From Nitrosotalea sp. (GTDB lineage Archaea > Halobacteriota > Syntropharchaeia > Alkanophagales > Methanospirareceae): 6,852 nucleotides of DNA. The notes beneath the pieces are model-generated. The model was given only the letters and a program-made list of their open reading frames with translations. It was not told the origin of the DNA and ran no database searches. The DNA lies in the NCBI GenBank assembly GCA_020725315.1, contig DYFG01000085.1:1-6852 (forward strand), given 5' to 3'. Made by a program: the position numbers and the translations under genes. Position 1 is the stretch's first letter. The number at the start of each line of letters is the position of its first letter. Positions 1 to 5,285 of the stretch are shown here, in pieces.

Positions 1-739
1 ACCCCCATTTTTGTTAAAGAGAGCTTTTATCCGAGGAATATGCCTTCTATGCAGGGCATAGAACCTGATTAAGAACTCCTCTGAGAGATTAGATATCTCC
101 CCGGTAGATATCTTGGTGCCCCGTGCAGCCAAGAGCAGTTGAATCTCCTCCCTCTGGAGGTTAAAGAACCATCGCAGTATTCCCACTGCGATCATTACCT
201 TGCTATCAAAGGCGTAACCGGAAGGGCATATTCTGTTGATAATGGAGATCAATGCGTGGTTTGATGTGCCGTGCCTTTTACAATACTTGAAACGTGTCTT
301 GAGGATTCTTTCTCCACTAAGGGTTTGGACTATTCTTTTCTTTGTCTTCTGTGCATAGAGTTTCTCGCCGCATTTTCCACATCGTTCTTTGACTTCTTTG
401 AGCTCTTTTTGTAGAATAAGTAGATAGAGTACGTTTTTTTTCGAAATCATAGTAGATTCCGATACGTTCAAGGGACTCTCTTCTGACTGGCTGACCCATG
501 CCTTCCAGCATTTCGAAAACCTCGTTTGGTGTAAGATCGCCCTGCATAAGCCGTACTGCAAGGTACGAGAAATGCACTGGCTCAATTTGAAAGTTGGATG
601 GAGTGTTGGGATCAGTGCCTAATGAACGAATATATTTCTGAACAACTTTGTTTCCAACCCTCATAGATTCCACTTCACCATAATATGTCCTAATTGTGCC
701 ATCCTTGTTTTTTCGCTTAAACTTTCTGATGTATGTCAT
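1..739 (-). pseudogene. Transposase, N-terminal ~246 residues, frameshifted and cut by the window edge
   Basis: The start is taken as the ATG at 739 (MTYIRKFKRK), not the upstream ATG at 772, because a TATA-like box lies about 24 bases before 739. The first ~101 residues carry a basic start and a VESMRVGNKVVQKYI stretch like the opening of DDE transposases. The reading frame then breaks at a run of eight A (plus-strand T at 434-441). With one A removed, it continues open to base 1 exactly on a codon boundary. The second part has a putative zinc ribbon (CGKC near residue 121, a later Cys at KYCKRHG), then a helical region with ILRWFFNLQ, EEIQLLLAARG, ISTGEISNLSEEFL, typical of the helix-turn-helix/dimerisation part ahead of a DDE core. 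The catalytic core would lie beyond the left edge. I cannot assign an IS family. The frameshift may be real decay, transcriptional slippage or a homopolymer sequencing error. Confidence 0.72.
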
Positions 740-990
740 AATGTAGTGATATGTTCCACTATAAAAAAACATTTTTGATTGTGACCATTCTGGGATTTAT
801 GGGCCATAATAAATCACATAAACCAGTATTTTCTGCTCCAAACCACCTCAAGATCCAACCCTATATTGACGCCATAGTTCGGAAGTACTGTAATGGTAAG
901 TATATTTAAATAAGGCTATTTTCCACTCCAACTATCGAACCCATAACCTTTTTATAAGGTTACTCTTAATTGTAAGAATCAGGTAATGCA
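740..990. other. Intergenic stretch between transposase and methyltransferase relic
   Basis: No open frame with recognisable protein content was found on either strand. It contains a perfect 7-bp-stem palindrome at 944-962 (TAACCTT, loop TTTAT, AAGGTTA) and the transposase promoter. The insertion sequence presumably ends somewhere here, because the methyltransferase relic loses similarity at about 991, but no terminal repeat could be identified from one end alone. Confidence 0.4.
759..768 (-). promoter_or_regulatory. TATA-like box for the transposase
   Basis: On the minus strand the sequence reads TTTTTTATAG, with its centre about 24 bases before the ATG at 739. That spacing predicts a leaderless or nearly leaderless transcript and is the reason for choosing 739 as start. 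No Shine-Dalgarno is seen before either ATG. Confidence 0.4.
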
Positions 991-1239
991 CCCACCTAAA
1001 CTTGCTAATTCAATGGATAATAGGCTATTTGGACATCCAATCTCAAGTATTTTTGAGTTTTTTCAAGATTCATGTTTTGAAAGACAAAAGGGATCTCTAT
1101 CACTCGTTCGTTTACGATAATCTCATAATCTCTTGTTGGGTAATTTCTTAGATTTATAATATATTGGATCCTCCAAACTTACTCTAATAATCGTTGGCTT
1201 TAAAACCTTTGAAACCATAATCTTAATAATTTTTCTCAT
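991..1239 (-). pseudogene. SAM-dependent methyltransferase, N-terminal relic
   Basis: The ATG at 1239-1237 overlaps the stop of the acetyltransferase (TAATG), a classic coupled operon junction. The first frame reads MRKIIKIMVSKVLKP and onward for about 30 residues. It then shifts by one base near 1140 into NYPTRDYEIIVNE, RVIEIPFVFQNMNL and LDVQIA. A second shift leads into LSIELASLGG. Together these match the beginning of class I methyltransferases that have a linker ending in PFVF-N-L, motif I LDVGC-x-S and an LSIELASLG helix. The glycines of motif I are lost (LDVQIA), so the SAM site is destroyed even apart from the frame changes. Similarity stops at about 991, leaving most of the fold absent. 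It probably modified a sugar or lipid in the same pathway as its neighbours. The identification rests on motif memory of the family, not on a search. Confidence 0.6.
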
Positions 1240-1801
1240 TAATAGTGTCTCCTCCCAATCACCTTCGCCGGTACCCCACCCACGATGGTATTTGCCTTGA
1301 CATCCTTTGTAACAACCGCGCCTGCACCCACGATTGCATTTTTACCAATTCTAACGCCATGTAATATTATTACTCCTGCTCCTATATATACATTACTTTC
1401 TATGTATTTGTATAGCTGATGTAAAAAACCACGAGATTTCACATAAGCCCTTTCAGGGCTTATGTGTAATCTTGTGGTTAGCTAAACAATTACCTTTCTA
1501 TTATTACCTCGCCCTCCTCAGGATCCCTTCTACTCATTGAACTGTCATGTGTAAATATCATTGCCCTAGGTGCAATTTGCACGTACTCCCCTATGGTTAT
1601 GCTCCTCGTTATATCCAAAATGCAATCCACTCCCACCCAAGAATATCTCTTCATCGTTAATTGCCCCTTCCTTCTTTTCTCATTATAAATTATTCTAACT
1701 CCCCTGCTGATATATGCGGTTTTATGAATATCATACCTATGAATACGCCTCTCAAGGAATGTCCTCCCAATTGGCATAAGCTCAAAAACTGGTTCTATCA
1801 T
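1239..1801 (-). pseudogene. Hexapeptide-repeat (LbH) acyltransferase split by a 90-bp miniature element
   Basis: The 5' part (1801 to 1490) encodes 103 residues, including the strand-turn repeats ITIGEYVQIAPRAMIF and the THD motif that supplies the catalytic His in the LacA/WbbJ-type O-acetyltransferases. The 3' part (from ~1403 to 1239) carries the classic left-handed beta-helix ending VYIGAGVIIL, VRIGKNAIVGAGAVVTKDV, then NTIVGGVPAKVIGR. Deleting the 98 bp from 1404 to 1501 joins the halves in frame as EVIIES-NVYIGAG and gives one 154-residue protein, a normal length for this family. The gene was therefore inactivated by the insertion at 1404-1493 and is otherwise undamaged. The start at 1801 has an AAGGGG ribosome binding site. 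Its stop overlaps the methyltransferase start. It most likely O- or N-acetylated a nucleotide sugar or glycan; the exact substrate cannot be read from sequence. Confidence 0.9.
1404..1493. mobile_element. 90-bp MITE-like palindromic element with 8-bp target duplication
   Basis: The two arms are imperfect inverted copies. The left arm is 1404-1451 and the right arm 1455-1493, with a 3-base loop (TTC). The termini are GTATTTGTATAGCT on the left and, reversed, GTAATTGTTTAGCT on the right. Of 39 alignable arm positions 35 match, and the left arm has 9 extra bases (1418-1426). The centre, 1441-1465, is a perfect 11-bp stem. The element is flanked by exact direct repeats CTTTCTAT at 1396-1403 and 1494-1501. 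It encodes no protein, so it must have been moved by a transposase in trans. Ends beginning GTA(A) with an 8-bp duplication resemble the IS66 family, but this is only suggestive. The fresh duplication and clean host-gene restoration indicate a fairly recent insertion. Confidence 0.88.
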
Positions 1802-1809
1802 TTTTAATA

Positions 1810-1815
1810 CCCCTT
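1810..1815 (-). promoter_or_regulatory. Ribosome binding site of the acetyltransferase
   Basis: The minus strand reads AAGGGG, eight bases before the ATG at 1801. It supports 1801 as the true start of the interrupted acetyltransferase. Confidence 0.5.
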
Positions 1816-1843
1816 ACATCCAACTTGAAATTTAGTAACGCTT

Positions 1844-2011
1844 TCATACTACCTTATCTTTTACCTCAACTCTGCGTTCAATGAAGTCTATGAACAGAGT
1901 TTTTACCTTCAATAAAGAAGTTCCTATTAGCACATCTGATGAAGTAGATAAGATTACAAGCACATCACATTCTTTTTCATCAAAGATTATTCTTCCCATC
2001 AATTGTTGCAT
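1844..2011 (-). CDS. Small ORF resembling the C-terminal half of a clan AA aspartic protease (possible relic)
   Basis: This is a 55-residue open frame in the same orientation as the surrounding genes. The C-terminal part reads SSDVLIGTSLLK, then LFIDFIERRVEV. That resembles the second half of the small retropepsin-like proteins of archaea, in which a DVLIG-x-x-LL segment is followed by a hydrophobic IDF and a short basic/acidic strand. The DTG/DSG active-site motif that belongs at the N-terminus is absent. The frame stays open upstream only to about 2048, so if homologous this is a truncated remnant. The stop at 1844 lies 42 bases before the acetyltransferase start. The opposite strand has a similar-length frame (1881-2069) with no recognisable content. 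The family assignment is tentative. Confidence 0.35.
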   Translation of the reverse strand: MQQLMGRIIFDEKECDVLVILSTSSDVLIGTSLLKVKTLFIDFIERRVEVKDKVV

Positions 2012-2087
2012 CAATTTATCCTGCGGACAAAAAAGATTTCTGCTTTTTCACAGAAATTCAAAACTCTAAATCCGAAATCCTAAACAT

Positions 2088-2155
2088 GTGGGGCTCTGCC
2101 CCACGACCCCGCATAACGGGGCTCTGCCCCGTTGACCCCGAAAACCCTGTAAGGG
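2088..2155. repeat. Composite G/C-rich hairpin block, copy 1
   Basis: Three hairpins lie in a row. GTGGGGC-TCT-GCCCCAC is at 2088-2104, AACGGGGC-TCT-GCCCCGTT at 2115-2133, and CCCT-GTA-AGGG at 2145-2155 followed by CTTAAT. The 'GGGGCTCTGCCCC GACCCCG' wording is repeated within the block and again at 2267. The block looks like a REP-type palindromic repeat family. The middle hairpin is an extra unit compared with copy 2. Confidence 0.7.
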
Positions 2156-2266
2156 CTTAATCAAATACCAAAATTCCAATGACAGAAATAGCGAAGAGTT
2201 CTTTGGTAAAACTTTCTTTAGAAAGGTTTGTTTTGTATTTTGATCTTAGATATTTGGATTTGTTTC

Positions 2267-2307
2267 CGTGGGCTCTGCCCACGACCCCGCAAGCCCTGTA
2301 AGGGCTT
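2267..2307. repeat. Composite G/C-rich hairpin block, copy 2
   Basis: Two hairpins are present: CGTGGGC-TCT-GCCCACG at 2267-2283 and AAGCCCT-GTA-AGGGCTT at 2291-2307, joined by ACCCCGC. This is the same arrangement as copy 1, without its middle hairpin. The second hairpin, read in reverse, differs by a single loop base from the core of the element in the acetyltransferase (1445-1461). Confidence 0.7.
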
Positions 2308-2338
2308 AATTTGATGCTTAGGATTTGGAATTTTTGAG

Positions 2339-2393
2339 GTTAAAACCGGAAAAGAATTCTTAAATTATCATGTTAAAACCGAAAATGAATTTT
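2339..2393. repeat. Two direct copies of a 22-bp A/T-rich unit
   Basis: Positions 2339-2360 and 2372-2393 match at 19 of 22 bases (GTTAAAACCG followed by an A-rich stretch and GAATT). They are spaced 33 bp apart, at the right edge of the hairpin cluster and in the non-homologous tail of the glycosyltransferase relic. Two copies are too few for a CRISPR array. Confidence 0.5.
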
Positions 2394-2426
2394 GTCAGGG
2401 GTTTTTGGGTTTGAAACAATTGATGA

Positions 2427-2719
2427 TATTATTACATCTGCTTCTTTGGCGATTCTAAAAGTGCTCATCCACGTGACAGGATTATACCAATCGAGTAGCT
2501 CGTAAACGTTCACCCTTTTATCAAAGTTTTCTGTTGTAAGTTCCTCGCCAACTCATTTCCAACCCGGGAATAATCGTTTGGGTAACATCTTTCTGAAAAG
2601 TATCGTTTCGACATCCGTTGCGTCAGAAAGAGCATTCGAAAGCCTTATCGTAAAATAGCTAACTCCGGAAAGGAACTTCTTCGAAGGGCTATAATTACCA
2701 CCCTTATCTTATTTCGCAC
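2427..2719 (-). pseudogene. Glycosyltransferase (GT4-like) N-terminal relic
   Basis: A GTG at 2719 with a strong ribosome binding site opens VRNKIRVVIIA, the hydrophobic first strand of GT-B glycosyltransferases. The frame then shifts by one base near 2682 into SPSKKFLSGVSYFTIRLSNAL, the glycine-turn and first helix, followed by TDVETILFRKMLPKRLFPGW. A TGA interrupts at about 2560. The same frame goes on with VGEELTTENFDKRVNVYELLDW and STFRIAKEADVII, which fits the acidic patch and 'A-DVI' strand found about 100 residues into family 4 glycosyltransferases. Recognisable sequence ends near 2427; an unrelated tail runs to a stop at 2373. The C-terminal sugar-nucleotide domain is missing. It probably once added a sugar to a surface glycan. 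The assignment comes from pattern recognition and is moderately secure. Confidence 0.65.
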
Positions 2720-2724
2720 TGTTT

Positions 2725-2731
2725 ATCTCCT
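2725..2731 (-). promoter_or_regulatory. Ribosome binding site of the glycosyltransferase relic
   Basis: The minus strand reads AGGAGAT, five bases before the GTG at 2719 and four bases after the nucleotidyltransferase stop. This decides the GTG start and shows that the two genes were co-transcribed. Confidence 0.65.
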
Positions 2732-2735
2732 TTCA

Positions 2736-3302
2736 TTAAAACTTCGCAAGCTCCTCCGCTATTTCCTTCAACCCGAGTTTCTTCGCAAGTCGAACATTGT
2801 CAAACTCGAATTCGTTTAAATCTCCCGACCTCAATAATTCCTCGAATATCAAAGCGACTAAATAATTCTTTTTATCCCTTCGCTCATATCTCCTCTTCTT
2901 TATCTCTATATTCGTGAAATCCACCTCTCTAATTCTTATCTCTGGTAGCATCTCCAAAAACCTACCTTTATCTCCAAAAATAGGCAAAGAAAGCTTGATA
3001 GATTTGAAGAGTATGCTTGGAACAAGCCCGATTGGTATTTCCTCATGCTTCTCATAGGATAACCATTCCTTCCCCATCAAAAGCACTGAAACCCTCCCTT
3101 CGTGAAAGAACATAGGTTTCTCATCATCCTCTGATATCGCAACTACATCCACATCTCTACCCTCTCGCACTACCGAACTACCAACCACACCTGCATATAA
3201 AATCTCGAAAGGTAAAGCTAGGATAACTTTCTTTATCTCTTCTTCCTTTCCGTTTAATTGTCTCTCAATCTTTCTTCGCTCATTCTTGGATTTGATAATC
3301 AT
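2736..3302 (-). CDS. Nucleotidyltransferase-fold (pol beta superfamily) protein
   Basis: This is an intact 188-residue protein. After a charged N-terminal helix (residues 4-30) comes the superfamily signature: hydrophobic strand, then G41-S42-S43 on the turn, and D50-V51-D52 as the metal-binding pair, followed by VVAI. The spacing between GS and the first Asp is seven residues, shorter than usual for MNT-type enzymes. No clear third Asp follows in the strand near RVSVLLM (about 70-76), so catalysis is uncertain. The C-terminal half is charged and helical (IKKRRYERRDKKNY, LIFEELLRS) and could be a substrate or partner-binding domain. Members of this fold transfer nucleotides to proteins, RNA, antibiotics or sugars; nothing here fixes the substrate. 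The ATG at 3302 overlaps the stop of a 28-codon frame (ATATGA), and the gene sits directly before the glycosyltransferase relic. It is the only intact gene in the wrecked cassette. Confidence 0.82.
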   Translation of the reverse strand: MIIKSKNERRKIERQLNGKEEEIKKVILALPFEILYAGVVGSSVVREGRDVDVVAISEDDEKPMFFHEGRVSVLLMGKEWLSYEKHEEIPIGLVPSILFKSIKLSLPIFGDKGRFLEMLPEIRIREVDFTNIEIKKRRYERRDKKNYLVALIFEELLRSGDLNEFEFDNVRLAKKLGLKEIAEELAKF

Positions 3303-3359
3303 ATTCCAACAATTTCCTTCTGTATGTACCGTGACACAACCTCCCGGAATCTCTGCTTC

Positions 3360-3475
3360 TTACAGCAGTTCCCGCGTATCACCATAAACAGAACTCGAAG
3401 ATGCATAAATCACCGTTTCCACGTCGCACTCCTTCGCAGCATACACAACATTCAATGTGCCATTCACATCCACCT
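3360..3475 (-). pseudogene. NAD-dependent sugar epimerase/dehydratase, internal scrap
   Basis: About 37 residues match the centre of extended short-chain dehydrogenases such as UDP-glucose 4-epimerase. They read VNGTLNVVYAAKECDVETV, the helix following the Rossmann strands, then IYASSSSVYGDT, which carries the conserved catalytic Ser region just ahead of the Tyr-x3-Lys part. A TAA at 3360-3362 interrupts after RELL, and the next residues (EAEIPGG) no longer look like the family. There is no NAD-binding GxxGxxG start and no YxxxK, so this is a fragment only. Upstream the same frame is open to a stop at 3516-3518 but with low-complexity charged residues. It probably supplied a nucleotide sugar to the same glycan pathway as the neighbouring relics. 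Confidence 0.7.
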
Positions 3476-3520
3476 CGTCTTCCTCCTTCTCGCCTTCTCT
3501 CTCTAAGTCTTCGTATCAGC

Positions 3521-4777
3521 TTACCCCTCACCTCGCTCCAACTTCTCGAGCGCCTCTGCCGCTTCCCTCCTCACCCTCCAATGTTCATCTTTCAAAGCTT
3601 GGATGAGGGGGCGCACCGCTCTTCCATCTCCTATCCTTCCGAGAATAGCTGCTGCTTTCGATCGAACATCCGGATCTTCGTCTTTCAACGCATGCGTAAG
3701 CGGTTCAATCACTTTTCCTCCTCCTATCCTTCCCAGGGCTTCTACCGCTCCTTCTCGAACGTTCCAATCCTCATCGTTCAAAGCTTGAATGAGCGGTTCA
3801 ATTGCTCTTTCATCCCCCAGTTCTCCGAGAGCTATCATTGCTCCCGCTCGAATATCGGTATCCTCTCCATCCAAAGCAAGGAGTAGGTGTTCTACCGCAG
3901 GTTTTCCTATTTTAACAACAGCCTTTATCACTTCTTCTCGAATATACCCGTAGTCATCTTTAAGCGCATAAATGAGTGGTTTTATTGCCCGTTTATCCCT
4001 CATTTCTCCAAGAGCCTTTATTGCCTCCTCCCGGATACTCAAATTATCATCCCTCAGGACTTGAATAAGAGGCTTTAACCCTCTTCCCCCTGTTTCTATT
4101 ACTTTATCCCATTCCTCCTTCGAGATCAGCATCCAAATCCTCTCTTCATTATCACGCGCTTCCCATCCCAATTTATCGAGCGCTTTTGCTGCTTCGCTTC
4201 TAACCCTCGAATTCCAGTCTTTTAAAGCCTCGATAAGAGGTTTTACTCCTTTCTCATCCCCTATAGTACCAAGCGCTATCGCCGCTTCCTCCCTAACTCC
4301 GCGATCCTCATCCCTCAAAGCTTGAGTAAGAGCTTCTATTGCTCGTTTATCTCCCATTCTTCCAAGAGCTATCGCAGCCTTTTCCCGGACAATCCATTCT
4401 TCATCCCTCAAAGCTTGAATAAGAGGTTCTACCGCATTTTTGTTCCCTATATTCCCAAGAGCATCTACCGATCTCTCCCGAACTTTGCCCTCCTGGTCTT
4501 TCAAGGCATGAATAAGCGGTTCTACAGCCCTTTTATCCCCTATATTCCCAAGCGCTGTTGCAGCCTTTTCCCTGACAATCCATTCTTCATCCCCCAAAGC
4601 TTCAATAAGAAGTTCTACTGCTGGTTCTCCTGCCGTAATAAGAGCCTCTGTCACTTTCTCGCGAACTACTAAGTCCTCATCCTTCAAATCTTTAATAAGA
4701 GACTCTATGGTCCTTTCATCAGCTTTTCCTGGTACGAACTCCTCTCTAACTCCCCAATCCTTCTTATCTCTTTTCAA
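3521..4777 (-). CDS. PBS-lyase-type HEAT-repeat protein, 12 repeats
   Basis: This is an intact 418-residue protein built almost wholly of about twelve 30-31-residue HEAT-like units. Each has the pattern A-x-x-PLI-x-AL-x-D-x-x-x-x-VR-x-x-A-x-x-ALG-x-IGD. Repeats 1-6 (about residues 21-204) and 7-12 (about 232-414) are separated by a non-repeat insert of roughly 28 residues (WEARDNEERIWMLISKEEWD). There is no signal peptide or membrane segment, so it is cytoplasmic. Such solenoids act as protein-binding scaffolds or, in phycobilin systems, lyases; with no pigment genes here a scaffold role is more likely, and no partner is evident. The start is a TTG at 4777, the first possible one after an in-frame TAG. 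It has no ribosome binding site but does have a TATA-like box at suitable distance. The next gene downstream is only the epimerase scrap. Confidence 0.9.
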   Translation of the reverse strand: MKRDKKDWGVREEFVPGKADERTIESLIKDLKDEDLVVREKVTEALITAGEPAVELLIEALGDEEWIVREKAATALGNIGDKRAVEPLIHALKDQEGKVRERSVDALGNIGNKNAVEPLIQALRDEEWIVREKAAIALGRMGDKRAIEALTQALRDEDRGVREEAAIALGTIGDEKGVKPLIEALKDWNSRVRSEAAKALDKLGWEARDNEERIWMLISKEEWDKVIETGGRGLKPLIQVLRDDNLSIREEAIKALGEMRDKRAIKPLIYALKDDYGYIREEVIKAVVKIGKPAVEHLLLALDGEDTDIRAGAMIALGELGDERAIEPLIQALNDEDWNVREGAVEALGRIGGGKVIEPLTHALKDEDPDVRSKAAAILGRIGDGRAVRPLIQALKDEHWRVRREAAEALEKLERGEG

Positions 4778-4804
4778 TTTTAACTACACTTTCTCGGTAA
4801 TAGT

Positions 4805-4838
4805 GTATATCCAAATTTGGCACTACTATATACATAAC
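4805..4838 (-). promoter_or_regulatory. Candidate promoter of the HEAT-repeat gene with central palindrome
   Basis: On the minus strand there are two TATA-like stretches: TATATAGTAG near 4832-4823 and GATATACACTA near 4811-4801. The second would place transcription start about 4781, right at the TTG start. Between them is the perfect 10-bp palindrome CCAAATTTGG (4811-4820), a possible operator. The call rests on spacing only. Confidence 0.4.
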
Positions 4839-4842
4839 TTCT

Positions 4843-4968
4843 TCACATCTGCATCATTGTCGCAATCACCGAACCGAGCATTATCAAGGCCAATAATATG
4901 CCTATTATCGCTCTTAGCCATCTCCCGTTATTTTTATCCCTCTTTCTTCTCTCCTTTTTCGCCATCAT
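4843..4968 (-). CDS. Small single-span membrane protein, 41 residues
   Basis: The frame opens with two ATGs (4968 and 4965). It encodes a very basic start, AKKERRKRDKNNGRWLR, followed by one hydrophobic helix, AIIGILLALIMLGSVIATMM, and stops. The positive-inside rule predicts a cytoplasmic N-terminus. There is no clear ribosome binding site, but an A/T-rich AAATAAAAACG about 24 bases upstream could be a promoter for a leaderless message. The composition is unlike random translation of the region. I do not recognise a family; tiny proteins of this shape are common in archaea and often assist membrane complexes, but no function is claimed. Confidence 0.55.
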   Translation of the reverse strand: MMAKKERRKRDKNNGRWLRAIIGILLALIMLGSVIATMMQM

Positions 4969-5238
4969 TTCTTTCTATTCTTACACGTTTTTATTTCTTT
5001 TGGTAATTCCGAATCCAACAATTGAAGTACCGATTTAATTAGCCTCAGTTTATACGTTTATTTTTTTTCTGCTTCTTTTAAGAGCTAAATCGAAGATGAG
5101 AGCGGGGAAAAAGAAATCTGCGCAATACTCTCTCCGTTACCGAGCACTCTCCCAACTTATTTTAATCTCTCTCTTTCTTCACTCTGCCCTTCTTCAGCGC
5201 TTTCACCAACTTTAATGATATTTTAGAAGCCAGATAAC
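4969..5238. other. Intergenic region between the divergent small membrane gene and histone gene
   Basis: No convincing gene is present. A 39-codon frame at 5096-5215 (plus) has no ribosome binding site or recognisable content. A T-rich tract lies at 5051-5070. The right end holds the upstream part of the histone promoter region. Confidence 0.45.
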
Positions 5239-5254
5239 CGAAAAGCTTATATAT
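5239..5254 (+). promoter_or_regulatory. Histone promoter: BRE plus TATA box
   Basis: CGAAAAGC (5239-5246, purine-rich BRE-like) is followed directly by TTATATAT (5247-5254). Transcription would start about 25 bases after the box centre, at roughly 5274-5277, so the message has either no leader or one of about 10 bases. Confidence 0.75.
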
Positions 5255-5275
5255 ACCCTCTTATTACCGTATCAT

Positions 5276-5281
5276 GGTGAT
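5276..5281 (+). promoter_or_regulatory. Ribosome binding site favouring the histone start at 5286
   Basis: GGTGAT, complementary to the end of archaeal 16S rRNA, lies four bases before the ATG at 5286. It overlaps the alternative upstream ATG at 5274. Confidence 0.55.
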
Positions 5282-5285
5282 AAAG

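Larger units (their letters stand above)
2061..2341. repeat. Hairpin cluster bounded by imperfect inverted repeats, probable decayed non-autonomous element
   Basis: The left boundary, 2061-2088 read in reverse, contains ATG-TTTAGGATTT-CGGATTT. The right boundary, 2313-2341, contains ATG-CTTAGGATTT-GGAATTT, and the two are clearly related. Between them lie five short hairpins in two related blocks, and no open frame of note. It separates the broken glycosyltransferase from the genes further downstream, so it may have taken part in the rearrangement. I cannot find a target duplication at its edges. Confidence 0.45.

Noticed and set aside
437..445. Programmed -1 frameshift as in IS3/IS1 elements
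   Set aside because: The needed change is +1 (or -2), not -1, and there is no stimulatory structure evident.
1043..1066. CTCAA-loop-TTGAG followed by T-run, terminator-like on the plus strand
   Set aside because: Only a 5-bp A/T-rich stem, lies inside the methyltransferase relic, and no plus-strand gene ends there.
1881..2069. 62-codon plus-strand frame
   Set aside because: No recognisable content, no ribosome site; the opposite strand has a better candidate in the direction of the neighbours.
2339..2393. Direct repeats as a CRISPR remnant
   Set aside because: Only two copies with a short 11-base gap and no cas genes.
3401..4672. Plus-strand frames of 61-161 codons across the HEAT gene
   Set aside because: They are mirror frames of a highly repetitive gene; their translations are low-complexity Ser/Phe/Pro/Arg-rich and repeat with the same period.
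4707..5006. 99-codon plus-strand frame
   Set aside because: Antisense to the start of the HEAT gene and to the small membrane gene; Phe/Ser-rich translation typical of a shadow frame.
5096..5215. 39-codon plus-strand frame in the histone upstream region
   Set aside because: Starts ATG but has no ribosome site or promoter at proper distance, and no recognisable protein pattern.
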